Made by a program: the position numbers and the translations under genes. Of a stretch of 64,000 nucleotides of DNA, positions 9,886 to 21,031 are shown piece by piece (position 1 is the first letter of the stretch; every line of letters begins with the position of its first letter). Under the pieces are notes generated by a model that searched no databases, had not been told where the DNA came from, and saw only the letters and a list, made by a program, of their open reading frames with translations. The stretch is from Thalassia testudinum (lineage: Eukaryota; Streptophyta; Magnoliopsida; Alismatales; Hydrocharitaceae), in assembly GCA_037157565.1 (NCBI GenBank), contig JAZHRO010000062.1, positions 5,828,001 through 5,892,000 of the forward strand, in the 5' to 3' direction.

Positions 9886-11499
9886 CACCTTCAAAGATCT
9901 CCTTCAAGGGTGGGCGTGCACCACCCTTTCTTTTCCTTTCCTGGCTGTCCTCCTGGTGATGAAGATCCTCCTCCTTCTTGACATGGCACAAAGGGAAGGA
10001 ATGGGGAGAGGAAGGCACCAAGGGGGCGGGTGATGTGCCCCCTTAATCTTCCTCTCTATCCCTTCTTCTTGGCTGTGGGTTTAGGTGGAAGTAGGGTGGG
10101 AATTATACTAATGGGAGGATGGGGAAAATGGTGGTAGGTGATGGGTTTTTATAGAGTGGGATGGGGGGAGGGTTGGCATGAATAGGTGGAGGGCTAGGAT
10201 GGAGTTTGGTGGTGGTTATGGGTGGTTAAGTTAATCCTAAGGCTAGGGTTAAGTGGCGCCACCTAAAGGGTGCGAAGGGGGGTTGTTAGGGTTGGCCAAG
10301 GGCACCTAAAAGTGGCGCCAACCATGGAAGGGTGCCATGGGTTTGCGCCAACTTGAAGGCTTCTAGAAGGAGGGTGAGGTGTAGGGTGGATAGGGCTTGG
10401 AAGGGGTAGGTGTAGGGTGTAGACGGGAGGTCATTTTGGGTCCAAAAGGAAGGGGTTCTAGAATGGTTAGTTGGCACCAAAATAAGGTCTCTTGGAAGGA
10501 GGTGAGGGGTGAAAAGGTGGCTAGGGTTGGCACCAACTTAGGGGTGGACTAGGTTAGCTAGGTGGACTTCGGGTTAGGGTTGATTGGAGGATCTAGTTAG
10601 ATGGGATTTTAAGGTGGTAAATGCCAAGGGAACTGGAGCATAGCTAAGCTAAGCTATCTTAGCTAGTAATGGAGTAGAGGAGTAGGCAATGGGAGCTAGG
10701 GTTTGAGGAGAGGAGCTGGACAGAAGAAGTCTGGAGCTGAAATGGAGCTGACAGCTACTGAGGAGGGTGGCATGGAACTACTCTAGCTGGCTTAGCTTGC
10801 TAGTTCTTTACTAGCTACTAAGCCAAGCTAAAGTAAGCTGGCTGCTACCATAAGGAGCTGAGGTGCACTGGGTTTGGTGCTCCCGGGGAGGATCAAGCTG
10901 GTTGAGGCAGTAAGGTATCTTAGCTCAACTGAGTTGAGCTAAGCTGAGTCCTTCTGAGCTGAAATGAAGTCATCTTCAGCTGGATGGAGTTGAGTGGAGC
11001 TGGATCAAGCTGGTCTTGAGCTAAGGTGAACTCCAGTCAACTTAGCTGAGCTAGCTAGAGCTCCTTGTAAACTAATGGGAGCTAAGATGAGCTAGACTCA
11101 GCTAAGTTAGGCTGGATCTGAGCTGACCTGAGCTAGGGTGAGCTAAGATGAGCTCTCTTGAGCTGCCATTCAGCTGAGATGAGTTGAATGGAGCTAGAAT
11201 GATCTAACCTTAGTTCAGGTGAGCTGGATTCCAGCTATGGTGAGCTAGATCTCGCGGAGTTCCAGTTGGTTTGGGCTTCTCCTTCATCAGTTACCTTCCT
11301 GAGTGCTAGGGTTCTAGGGATCTAGCAATCTACTTATCCCTAACACTCACAAAAACATATCAAAAAGATAATAAAAAATGCAATGCATGCCTAACCTAAT
11401 TAATGCCTAAATGCAACCCAAAAACCCATTTGCGGAGCAAAATCCTAAGAGCTAGGTTTGTTTTAATACATAAGAATGATGATAAACTGGCGTTTATCA
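9886..11499 (-). repeat. Right part of solo LTR B (U3 side)
   Basis: This continues the LTR interrupted at 1811. It starts CACCTTCAAAGATCTCCTTC directly after the element C TSD. It is G-rich on the plus strand at about 10000-10560, then rich in AGCT cores (10640-11290), and ends at the hairpin terminus 11480-11499. The TATA-like box on the minus strand lies near 10144-10156. No gene is present. Confidence 0.7.
10640..11290. repeat. AGCT-core degenerate repeat tract
   Basis: About 650 bp are dominated by variants of GAGCTGAG, AGCTAAG and TAGCTAGCT. Most 20-bp stretches contain at least one AGCT. There is no fixed period, so it is a cryptic repeat of a self-complementary tetramer and not a clean satellite. 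It lies in the probable U3 of solo LTR B. Confidence 0.65.
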
Positions 11500-11957
11500 A
11501 GAAGGGGTTGACGAAATCCATGCCCCAAATTGCAAAGGGATGGGTGACATGACTAGTACCATTTTCCCGGGTGGCAAGTAGTACAAGGTGGTGAACCGTT
11601 GGCACTTATCACATTTGCATACAAAGGCCTTGCAATGCTGCTTTATCTGGGGCTAAAAGTAGCCTGCCTGGAATATTTTGGCGAGGAGCACCTTGTAGCC
11701 TTCGTGGTTCCCGCAAGCACCTTCGTGGGCCTCCTGGAGGGCTTGGGTTGCCTCATCTTGGGTTAGGCAGCACAGTAGGGGGTGGAGTATCCCTGCTTGT
11801 ACAATTGCTCGTCTATCAGGGTATACCTGGATGCTCTAAGGTGGAAGGCCCTGGGTCGAGGCTCTGCTGGGGGTAGCTCACTAAAGCTAAAGTAAGTGAC
11901 GATAGGCATTATCCACAAGGTGGACTGCTCTATTGCAATCATTCTAGGAACGAGCAT
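11500..11957 (-). pseudogene. Tat integrase amino-terminal region (fragment of element A)
   Basis: The minus strand encodes LRASRYTLIDEQLYKQGYSTP, typical of the stretch before the Tat integrase zinc-binding domain. It is followed at 11605 and below by THPFAIWGMDFVNPF, in which the Asp of GMDF is the first catalytic acidic residue of the integrase core. The frame stops making sense at 11499, where solo LTR B was inserted. The continuation is at 875-1159. Stops separate the segments. Confidence 0.75.
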
Positions 11958-12002
11958 AGTTGGCTCTTTCAGAGTCTAAAGGTAGATGTCCTCGTCTTGC
12001 CC

Positions 12003-12290
12003 CTAAGGAATGGCGTCAGCTAGTTTAGCCAACGCGTCTGCCAAGGGGTTGTCCGCTCGGGACACTGGCCTAATGGAGACAGTCTTGAAATCCGCCAACT
12101 CCTCTGTGGCCCTGTCGGTGTATAACATCATGTTCGGATCCCAAGCTTGGTATTCGTCGTTTATTTGGTTGGCAACTAGCTGGGAGTCTGTGAGGACCTC
12201 GAGCAAGGCGATTCCCATGGACTTTGTTACCTGGATTCCTGCCATCATGGACTCATATTCCGCCTGGTTATTGGATGCAAGGAAGTCCAA
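12003..12290 (-). pseudogene. Additional archaeal-type RNase H domain of the Tat element
   Basis: The 95-residue frame contains ASNNQAEYESMMAGIQ, VLTDSQLVANQINDEYQA and RADNPLADALAKLADA. These are hallmarks of the second, archaeal-like RNase H of Tat-lineage elements: the Glu of NNQAEYE, the Asp of TDSQLV and the Asp of ADALAKLA are the acidic catalytic positions. The domain would remove RNA from RNA-DNA hybrids during reverse transcription. The upstream start of the domain is lost to mutation. Confidence 0.85.
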
Positions 12291-12389
12291 TTTTATAGCA
12301 TACTTATGAGTAACATTATCTGGGGCGATTAGGGATATCTCGGTGCTAGACCTGACTCTCTGGCCCTAGACCTAACTCTCATGGACGAG

Positions 12390-13075
12390 TCATCGACGTA
12401 TAGTCGCTAAGGGAGTAAGAGGGGGGCAAGACGATAAGTGAATTCGGCAACGAAGTCCGCCAAGACTTGTGCCTTGATTGCCCTTCGCGGCTGATATATG
12501 ACGTTGAATTTGGCTAGCTCCATAGCCCATTTGATCTGTCAAGCTAACCCCGTGGGCTTGTGTAACATTCACCAGAGGGGGTAGTCTGACAGGACCATAA
12601 TTGTGTGGGCTTGGAAGTATGGTCGTAGCTTCCAAGTTGCGATGATGAGATCTAGCCCCAACTTTTCGATGACCATGTACTTGGCTTCCTCACCTTGATA
12701 GGTTTTGTTGACGATGTACACGACTTGCTGGATTTCACCCCGATCGCTAATTAGAATGGCACTGACGATCGATGCGAAGGTGGCTAAGTATAGAGAGAGA
12801 ATTTCCCTGGGCTAGGGGGTCGTCAGGACGGGGGGACTTCGGAGTGCATTCTTGACTTCCTCTAGGGTCTTCTAGTAGTGGGGAGTCCAGTGAGAAACAT
12901 TGTAGCCTTTTTCCTTTTTTATGTACTCGAAGAAGGGTAAGCATTTGTCAAAAGATCGGGGCAAGAATCAACCTAATGAGGTGATCTTGTCGACCATTGA
13001 CTGTAACCCTTTCAACATGCCTAGTAGTTGCAGGTCTTCAATTGCCTGGATCTTATCCGGGTTGGCTTCAATTCC
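12390..13075 (-). pseudogene. Degraded RT connection / first RNase H region of element A
   Basis: This lies between the RT core and the archaeal-type RNase H, where the RT thumb and the standard Ty3 RNase H belong. Only short open pieces remain, including IYVIVNKTYQG-like and TSLGGLRCRIH-like peptides in different frames. Assignment rests on position more than on sequence. Confidence 0.5.
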
Positions 13076-13683
13076 CTAGCTAGAGACCATGAAACCCAAA
13101 AACTTACCAGCCCAGGCCTGGAAGGTACACTTATTCGGGTTTAGACGGAGGCAAGTGTTCCTTAGAATTTGAAACACCTCGGCCAAGTACTCTAGGTGTT
13201 GTGGGAAGTCTGAGCCCTTCGCAAGCATATCGTCAATATACACCTCAAATGATTTTCCTATTATTTTTGTGAAAATCATGTTTACAAGGCGCTGGTATGT
13301 GGCCCCAGTATTTTTTAGGCCAAAGGGCATGACTCTATACTGGAATAGGCCCCTGTTGGAGTTGGAGGTGTAAGGCCTATCGACCGAGGCAAGGATGATC
13401 TGGTGAAACTTGTTGTAGGCATCCAGGAAGGACATGTGAGATTGTCCGCTATAGGAGTCCACCAAGGAGTCTATTCGTGGCAAGGGGAACTCGGCCTTCA
13501 GGCAGGTTTGTTCAAATTGGTGAAAGCGACACACATGCACCACTGACCATTAGCTTTTTTCACCATTACAACATTAGAGAGGCATAACGAGTATAGGGAT
13601 TCTTCAATGAATCCCACATCTAGGAGCTTTTGTACCTCATCCTTGATCGCTTGCCATTGTTCGGCTGACTTGTGCCTGCGCAT
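13076..13683 (-). pseudogene. Reverse transcriptase core of the Tat element
   Basis: Two overlapping open segments in different frames cover the RT. The first gives EEVQKLLDVGFIEE, NVVMVKKANGQW and MCVAFTNLNKPA (usually VDFTDLNKACP). The second gives AEFPLPRIDSLVDSY, the FGLKNTGATYQRLV block and the catalytic VYIDDML motif, in which the Y-x-D-D pair is retained. A frameshift separates LNKPA from the FPLPRID block. RT copies the element RNA into DNA. This copy cannot make a full enzyme. Confidence 0.9.
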
Positions 13684-14093
13684 TTGTTTGACCGCGTGGG
13701 TGCCCGTCTGAATGTTCAGGTGGTGCTGGATCAGGACGGGTCCACTCTGGGTAGGTCGTTAGCAGACCAAGCGAAGATGTTAATGTTTGGTCAAAGTAGG
13801 AGTAGCAACTCCTGCACTTCAGAGGGCGAGAGGTCCACTCCGACCTAGACAAGCTTGGTAACGCCATCGGGATACATTTGAATGGCCATGGTTAAGGAGC
13901 CCAGCTACATCCCCGAAGTCACCGACTGATCATCAGGGGTGATCTCCTACTTGATCACTTGGACTTGGGTTCTTTGCTTCCCCCATTTTTGTGACTCGGG
14001 GGGTTGGGGCTCCAGTGAATCATCCAGCTCGATTCGGAGGATCTTACGCCCAACCGACCGATCCCCGTGTACTATTCCAACTCCACATGGAGA

Positions 14094-14312
14094 CTAGAAA
14101 AGCACAAATTGGAAATAAGAGGAGGGGATCAGTCGAAAGGCGTGGGTAGTGGGGCGGCTGAGGATGCCGTCAAAAGCTGTTGTCAACTCGACCACCACGA
14201 ATGTGGCCGTGAGGTTGAGATGCCTACCCTCGTCGCAGACGGACAATGGGAGGTTGATTTTCCCTTTTGGCATTACCTTGTGATTGCTGAAACTGATCAC
14301 CAGGTGAACCAA
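14094..14312 (-). pseudogene. Aspartic protease / protease-RT linker of the Tat element
   Basis: The 72-residue frame ends a Ty3 protease domain. KVMPKGKINLPLSV, TATFVVVELTTAFDGILSRPTTHAF and IPSSYFQFVLF match the usual Tat pattern of F-x-V-V ... A-Y-N-x-I-L-G-R-P. Here ILGRP reads ILSRP and the normally conserved Asp is Glu-Leu. The catalytic D-S/T-G loop should lie just upstream, near 14350-14450, where the frame is broken. Confidence 0.7.
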
Positions 14313-15063
14313 AGGGGCTAGGTGCTCTTCTGCGAAACCCAGTTGCCGTTGGGTTTTGATGAAGACGGCATCAACGACACTTCCCTCATCAATGAGGAGT
14401 CGAGGCTACTATTGTCCGACCAGCAAGAGTGTAATCAGCAGTGGGTTGGTGTGCTCCATCAAGTCGAGGAGGGAGGTGAACAATCATGAGTCCGCCTATT
14501 TGATGAGACTTCTCTCACCCCATTGGAGGGTGGGGAAGGCGCTAAGGGCCGACCACCTGAAAGGGCTGGGTTGCCGGCTTGGAGCAGCATTCATACCAAA
14601 AATGACTTCAACTTCTGCCCCCGCAAGAGGCGGGTGGTGAACGTGCTGGGGTGCCCATGGTATCATCGCTAGGACCTGACGGTGGTCCTCACTTGGCGGG
14701 AGTAGGGGGATATTGGCCGCTTGAGGAGGCGGGCGACGGCGTCTTTGGGCTCTGGACGCTCGAAAAATACCATGTTGACCCTACAGAGGTGTTGGAGCCT
14801 CTCCTTGTAGTAGTCCTCCGAGCCCTCCACAGGGCCTATGCCTTTATCCTAGTTTTTGTTCTGCCTAATGAAGTAGTTTAGGTTCCCGTGTTGGATCTAG
14901 GACTCTACCTAGTCACGTAGATCATGGCATTCTACGATGGCGTGGCCCCGAACCTTGTGATTCTTGCAGTAGGGCCCGGTGTCTGCCTTCCTCTTCATTG
15001 GCTTAGGCAGGGGAAGTAGGTATTTATTGGTGGACCATACTTTCTCCAACACATCCTCCTAGT

Positions 15064-16398
15064 TCATGGCCAGGGGAGTGTATTTGTCGAAATAATCCCG
15101 CTTGGCCTAGTAGGGACCATTGTTTTGGCCTTTGCCTGGCCGGTTGTTCCTCCTTTCCAAGAAGCTGGCCTTGCACTTGCTGAAGCGCCCACTCCCATGG
15201 ATGGAGATGGGGGTGGATTCGCTAGGGGCCCACCTCTCCTGGGCTGGGCTAGAGTCATCCTCGGATCCCTCCACCAGTCGGTTGCAAGAGTGGAAAGAGT
15301 CATCCTGCTCCATGAACCACGTGGTGCAATCCCAGAGTTTCGCCATGTCTTTGGGTGGAAAGTCGTCGATGTCATACCAAAACCTTTGAGTTAGCAGCCT
15401 GAATTGAAGTATTGAGTGGCGATGGCATCGTGAGGCCGTTTAAACTTGAAGTACTAGGCCTTAAACTAGTCTAGGTATGAATAGAAAGATTCGTTCTTTC
15501 ACTGCCGGACTTTTGACAGTCTTTTGGGGTTGTCCCTAACCCTTTGCTATCCGATGAAATACTGGCAGAACTTGTCGGCCAGTTCCTGGAAGCAGGCGAT
15601 TTTCCCAACTAGTAGTTCATTGAACCACTCATGGGCCATACTGGACAAGTAAGATGGGAACACTTTACAGAGCACTCCATCGACGCAACCGTGGACTAGC
15701 ATCATCTAGCGTTAACTCTCAATGAAGCTGTTGGGGTCCGTCATCCCATCATATGGAGCCATGACAGGCTGTTTGAACCTTTTGGGCAAGGAGGCTGTCA
15801 TCAGTTCCTTAGTGAAGGGATAGGTGGTGACATAGGCCCAAGGGTGTATGCCCCTCATAGCCCTGGTAACCTAGAGAACGATCTTGGGGACCAATCCCCT
15901 ACTGCTAGTTGCGAAGGGTTGAGCCCCCGAGATTTCCTTCGAGGATGGTGGGCGAGGAGCCTTCAATGGGTGAGGGGGGACTTCCCCCCTCTGGCTACTA
16001 AGCTCGCATTTTAACTTCTCGAGCTATTCACGCAAACGGGTGTTTTTGTCCTCTACCGCACGATGCCACCTCAGCTATTTGTTGTCGGGGTTGGGCTGGT
16101 GGGTCTCCCCCTGCGAGGGTGGGCCGAGCTCTCGGATCTGGTGGATCTCTAGGAGCTTCTCCCTAACAGAGATTTCCTTGGCCTTGAGAGCCACGAGTTT
16201 AGCCCAAAACTACTCCCTCGCTTGTAGCTCAAGGAGGGGGTTGGGCTCATGGTCCTTCAGCGACTGAGCGAGGACCCCCTGCTTCTTATTTGTCTCAGTC
16301 GGCGGGAGGCATCTCTTGGACACAAACACGCTCGACTCTGCCCAATCCGACACTCTCTCGAGGTAAGCATGAGAAGAGTTGCGAGTTGTGGGAGCCAT
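15064..16398 (-). pseudogene. gag of the Tat element
   Basis: The frame starting at 16398 (MAPTTRNSSHAYLERV) has the usual Tat Gag beginning. A Retrotrans_gag domain is visible at about 15780-15500, with YDGMTDPNSFIES, LVHGCVDGVLCKVFPSYL, AHEWFNELLVGKI, FQELADKFCQYF and the tail KRLSKVRQ...NESFYSYL. It is followed by a basic linker at 15064-15375. Gag forms the virus-like particle that packages the element RNA. Several TAG and TGA stops and at least one frameshift are present. Confidence 0.8.
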
Positions 16399-16442
16399 TG
16401 GAAGGATCTCGAGAGGTAGGAAGTGTTGTCACTCGACAATCG

Positions 16443-16462
16443 CTTCCCACAAATGACGCCAA
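16443..16462 (-). promoter_or_regulatory. Primer binding site of element A
   Basis: On the minus strand TTGGCGTCATTTGTGGGAAG follows the LTR end at once. It resembles the TTGGCGCCGTCTGTGGGAA primer site common in Tat elements, with a few mutations. Confidence 0.7.
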
Positions 16463-16463
16463 T

Positions 16464-17120
16464 TGATCGGCACCCCAAAATGTAGAGTATCCAACTCAAG
16501 TAGCGATCGGACCTCCTAGAATGGATGATTCGATCAAAGGATTTGAGCAATCTCACAAAAGATATAGGGGGTGGTTACCCAGTTCAACTATAAGGGCTAT
16601 ACATATTGGGGGAGGATGGAACTCCCAACTATGCACTAGAAAGTTGATAAGATTACAAAGTATACAATCGCTTGATTTCTCTTGGATTACTTGGGGGAGG
16701 ACCTAAGTGCCTTCCCACCTATTTATAGTGTTGTGATCGTGCTCCTGGCCAAGTCTTCTATGCGGATCGGGCTCGGTCTTCCAGCGGGATCTCCTGAGCT
16801 GATTAGGCTCTGAACCATATCTTCTGAGTAAATATGCTGCCAAGTTTTTAATGGCGACTTCCATTGTCATCATTTATTAGGGGTGCATGTCTACTATACT
16901 CTCGCTAACCCCTCTAACGGCTATGCCCAGGCTTCTTGTGTGCAAGCAGGTTGTACTGCCATATCTGTATGTGCAGGAGATTTTCTTGGATGTAGGTGGG
17001 TTGTATCTTTGAATCAGTTGTATCCAAGCTTCTCCGGGCTGGATCCTTCTTTTTGGGCCCAATGTGGGGTTTCAAGTTTGAGAGCATTTTTTGCCTCTCA
17101 TCAACCGTTAAGCCTAACCA
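16464..17120 (-). repeat. 5' LTR of element A (probable)
   Basis: On the minus strand the LTR would begin TGGTTAGGCTTAACGG near 17120 and end CCGATCA at 16464, next to the primer site. A TATA box (CACTATAAATAGG on the minus strand) lies at about 16719-16730. The inner end is secure. The outer end is chosen from the TG start and is uncertain because no second LTR is available for comparison. Confidence 0.55.
16719..16730 (-). promoter_or_regulatory. TATA box of the element A LTR
   Basis: ACTATAAATAGG on the minus strand lies about 255 bp before the end of the LTR. This fits a promoter driving the gag-pol transcript of element A. Confidence 0.55.
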
Positions 17121-19587
17121 AAGAGTCATAGGAAGGCCAATAACTCCTTGAACCCGAAATTGATCTAAAAGACCAAAGCTACAGCCAAAGTCTCGATAAG
17201 TAGCAGAGCTAAACTAGTTATCCAATTTATTTTCGACCAATTTGCCATTATCAATTTAATAATTTATTTCTAGAGAACAAAGTTTATAGCATTAATTATT
17301 TAACCCATAAGTCTTATCATTTACACCCATTGTTTGAAGGTTATGAAAGAGCTTAAATCACATCACTTCTAAATTGTCTGCTAAATAGCTTAGTTTTCAA
17401 TGTTTGATAGTAGTTCCAATTAAGTTATTATTTAGCGATCACAAGGATGCCAGTTTTACGAAAGACAGAGTTCATTTCACACATGCAATAATAGGGCCAC
17501 ATCTAATGTACTCAAGGACTTCATAATTTGTTAAATCATGAAAATCATCTAATAAATTGTAATTAATCACTTTTTCACCTGGTAGTTAATTATGTCAATT
17601 TAATTGTTCACATTCCAACTCCTCGACCCTATTTACAACATTAGTATTTAATATTCAAATGCCCAAGATAGTACAAAACACGAAGACGGGTTCAGATTCA
17701 AGCAAGTGGTAAGAACGCACACTAAACGGTACAACATGCGAAAAAAACCACAATTTAGACAAACCACATAGGGAAAGAGAGGGACTACTCTACTTAACGT
17801 CACCGAGGGGTAATGATGACTCTGCGAAACTAGGTCAAAGACTCCCAACACCACATATGTCTCCTCAATTTGTGCCTCGAAATTTGGAGTGGAATCTTCC
17901 CAATCCAACCGTACGAATGCATCTGGCACACTCAAGAACCTCAAGATCGAGTCTTAGATTACCTAAATCCGCTTTCGGATGGCCTTGATCTGTGTAAAAC
18001 AAATTGACAATCAGATCTTAATTAAAACAATAACTCCTTCACAGAGACTGATTTGAAATATTTAAACCCACTATTTTTTTAGTGCAATTTTCACACCCCT
18101 TCATCAACTTCATCTCCCCCTCCATTCTTCTTCTCCTTCGTTTTCTCCTCCATGCACAATGCCATGAATGCATGTGGAGATCCTCCTCGCCGATGACCTT
18201 CTGTTGTCCACCATTGCCAACCTCCCTCGCCGATCCTGCACCTCAGACGACCCTCCTTAGCCTCCATCTCTCACTCTTGCTCTCTACTGTTTTCTCCCTC
18301 GTCCTCTTTGTAAGTACCCAAGCAATGCACGTATGTGCATGGGTCACGCCAGTGTCCCCCTCTGACACGTCAAGCTCATTGCTGACCATCTCCCCTTCCT
18401 CGACCTCACTCTCCTCTCTCAAACCTCTCCTTCCTCCTTTGTTCCTTCTTCCTCCATCTCTCTCTCCCTCTCTTATTTCTCTCTCTCACATTCTCCATGC
18501 ATGCATGAGAGAAGAGAATAAGGAATGGAGAAAGAACCTTCACCTTGACGTTGTTGTTGCCTCTCTTCCTCCCTCTCTCTAGCTCCCTCTTGCATTCTTG
18601 CCCTTTCTCTCTTCCTCTCTTGGTTGGGTGTAGGAATGAGGATGCCTCTCTTTCCCCATTTGATGGTGGTAGCAAGGGTATTATATTTATAGAATTGGAA
18701 AGAGAGAAAACATGGGAGGGCAAAAATTAGGAAAGAGAGTAGTTGATTTTGATTTGATTGGAATTAGAAAAAAGATAATTAGGAAAGGAGTCAAGATTAG
18801 AATAGGAAATCAAGATTTTTTTCTTGTAACTAGAAGTGATTCTCATAATAGGGCAAACAACATCTAATTTTCGCAAAACACATACTGTCGAAGACTCAAA
18901 ATCGTCATGAGACAAGGAATCCGATAAAATTGGTGGATTTCCAAACAAAGGTCATTTACACAATGAAATTCTCAAGGTGGATCACACGTAGGTTTGCTCG
19001 TGGTTCACACACGTTTCATGTATCCGTGGTCTAATCATTGCACAAAATGTATCGTCAGAATCCATGCAACATAAAAAATTTAACTGTATTATTGGATCAT
19101 CAATTTAAAGTCTAGATTGCAAAAACAAAAAACACGTAATTTTTTGATTCGATTATGTGTTTTTAATTCACGTGGACTCCAATTTGCACATGAAAAGTAT
19201 TGACGAGTTCATCTTAACACAGTTAAGTGTGTGATTCTATGGCTATAGGAGGAGACAATGTGAGTATATGTTTGACATTGTAACTGGTTTGTATGACCTT
19301 CCTACTTAATCATAGTTTAGTTTCCTTCTTTCCATGTTATTTCAATACCATTTTCTTCATACTTGTACCGTTATTTCTTTATTGATGGCTATGGATTATT
19401 GTATGGATTATGTTGATAAGACTTTTCTTTCAAGTTCAATTTATTTTCTTTTTTATTTTTTTTAATGTGATGATATTCACTATGCATGTGTTATGCATTA
19501 TGGCTATGTGTTGGATGACTAGGATCTTGGGTGAATAGTGGGAAGTCAACTCGGAATCCTGCTAGGGTGGGGGTTCGGGTCGCAACA
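17121..19587 (-). other. Probable degenerate chromovirus-type LTR sequence, no gene
   Basis: No credible coding sequence is seen. A TATA-like box on the minus strand at about 18680-18691 (TATAAATATAA) and the downstream minus-strand text at 17650-18080 look like a long chromovirus (Tekay-like) LTR in minus orientation. A pyrimidine-rich tract occupies about 18080-18620. At the right end, 19495-19587 ends GGATGACTAGG...GGGTCGCAACA on the plus strand, resembling the end of the chromovirus-like LTR at 33165, so part of a second LTR in plus orientation may be present. Boundaries are unresolved. Confidence 0.35.
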
Positions 19588-19800
19588 TTGATGGATCTAT
19601 AAATCATTACAAGGTTCAATTACCGATGAAGAGCATTCATCAATTGAAAGGACAAGACTTTTTAATACATTTATTCTAGTTATAGACTACAACAATCAAC
19701 CTTCTCTTAACACTTGCAATTAGTAATAGCTAGTCTACAACATAACTTGATATCCAAAATGGCTTTCTACTTGAGATTTTGGACAAGATAGCATATATAA

Positions 19801-20905
19801 TGCAACAATAGGGTTTTATACACACAACTCCCCAACTATGTTTGTGAGCTCAAGAAGTCCTTATATGGTCTTAAATAGGACTTGCAAGACTAAGAAAATT
19901 TCTAATTCCATATTACCTTAAGGGTCCAATGACCAATATGTCCTTGTTCATACCACTCAAAGGAAATATTGTGATGTTCTTATTTACATTGATTGCTTTT
20001 GAAACTTTACGATGGATTCCATTCTTCAGTATCTTTCACATGAATTTCCTTGGTGTGGAAATCACTCAAAGTCTTTGTTTATATTAACAATGATATATAT
20101 TACTAATGTGCTTATCAAATTTGTCTATGATGGTTTAAAAGCAATTAGAACACCTATGTCATTAGCTACTATTGAATATTGATCAAATAGCAAAAGATGT
20201 TGGAAATGTTTAGCAAATCCTTGCTTTTTATTGACACATCATTGGAATTTTATAATACCTTAATTTTACATGACCTTTACAAGACCTAATATTTAATATG
20301 TTGTAAATAAGTTAGCTAAGATGATGAATTAGCCTATGGATAAGCATCTAGAGTGTCTCAAGCAACTTCAATGATCTTCCAAGGACACTATTACTTACGC
20401 TCTTTATTTCTCTCCAATTACTCATCTCTGTTTGTGAGTTTTCTCAGATGTGGATTGAACCATCTTTATTGATGATCGACACAACATTCGACTATGCTAT
20501 CTACTTTAGAGAATCCCTTATCTTGTGGTCTACCAAAAAGCAACATACAATTGCTTGACCCAATATAAAGGTTGAGTGTAGGGCTTTAGCCATTGCCACT
20601 AACTTTAGCCAATTTAGTGGAATTGGTCTCTTTATCTTGAATTGCGAATTAAGGTGTCTGCTACACCAATCTTATGGTGTGATAATATCGGAGCTTCCTA
20701 CCTGGCTTATAATCCAATGTTTCACGCAAGTACAAAACATATTGAGATTGATTACCATTTTATATAGATAATAAGGTTGCTGAAAATAACTTTTAGAGCA
20801 TTTGTAACTAGATTTTCTTAAGTGGTTGATTTATTTATCAAACCATTATCTACAACTCAATCTAAATAACTCTAAAGAAAAGTTCAAATCCCTCCAAGGT
20901 CCTCA
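19801..20905 (+). pseudogene. Ty1/copia pol relic: RT and RNase H
   Basis: Conceptual translation across stops gives a copia order of motifs: GFIHTQLPNYVCELKKSLYGLK (RT, at about 19813-19875), an LIYID segment near 19980-19996 where RT has its Y-x-D-D site, FLGVEI (about 20045), TFTRPNI and VNKLAKMMN (about 20275-20325). RNase H motifs follow: SDVDW, SYAIYFRESLILWSTKKQ, AEC/ECRALA, LWCDNIGAS, NPMFHASTKHIEIDYHF (about 20715-20765) and DLFIKPLSTTQS at the end. Integrase and gag are missing upstream. The stop codons include GGTCTTAAATAG after LYGLK. It is an old, truncated copy. Confidence 0.85.
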
Positions 20906-21031
20906 GTTTGAGGGGAGGTGTTATCATGCAAACATTATAGTTTAAGGACCTGATAATCTATTTTCAATTTGGTGTAACAGTCTAGTTGTAATAAATATCT
21001 AGTTGTCCATAAGCATGGAAGGTATGGAAGA

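Larger units (their letters stand above)
1160..11499 (-). mobile_element. Element B: solo LTR inserted in the Tat integrase, itself split by element C
   Basis: The insertion begins TG at 1160 and ends CA at 11499. It is flanked by GGAAG (1155-1159) and AGAAG (11500-11504), a 5-bp TSD with one mismatch. Removing element C leaves about 2.26 kb (1160-1811 plus 9886-11499) with no coding content, the profile of a solo LTR. A TATA-like box on the minus strand near 10144-10156 gives the orientation, so U3 is the right-hand part (10160-11499). The minus-strand start forms a perfect hairpin, TGATAAACGCCAGTTTATCA. The lineage is not certain. Confidence 0.75.
89..17120 (-). mobile_element. Element A: degenerate Tat-lineage Ty3 retrotransposon, split by nested insertions
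   Basis: Minus-strand remnants in the order 5' LTR (16464-17120), primer site, gag (to 16398), protease, RT, RNase H and integrase make up one Ty3 element. The additional archaeal-type RNase H and the Tat-style primer site place it in the Tat lineage. The integrase is interrupted between 1159 and 11500: the amino-terminal half ends in GMDFVNPF on the right and the core resumes as KRFILVIVEYFSKW on the left. Without the insertion the gag-pol is about 5.7 kb, a normal size. Many stops and frameshifts make it an old, dead copy. Its 3' LTR is not in the window, and an unrelated LTR occupies 1-88. Confidence 0.85.

Noticed and set aside
18082..18582. Frame of 166 codons rich in Ser, Leu and Pro
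   Set aside because: The DNA is a pyrimidine-rich tract; the opposite strand is also open and no domain is recognised.
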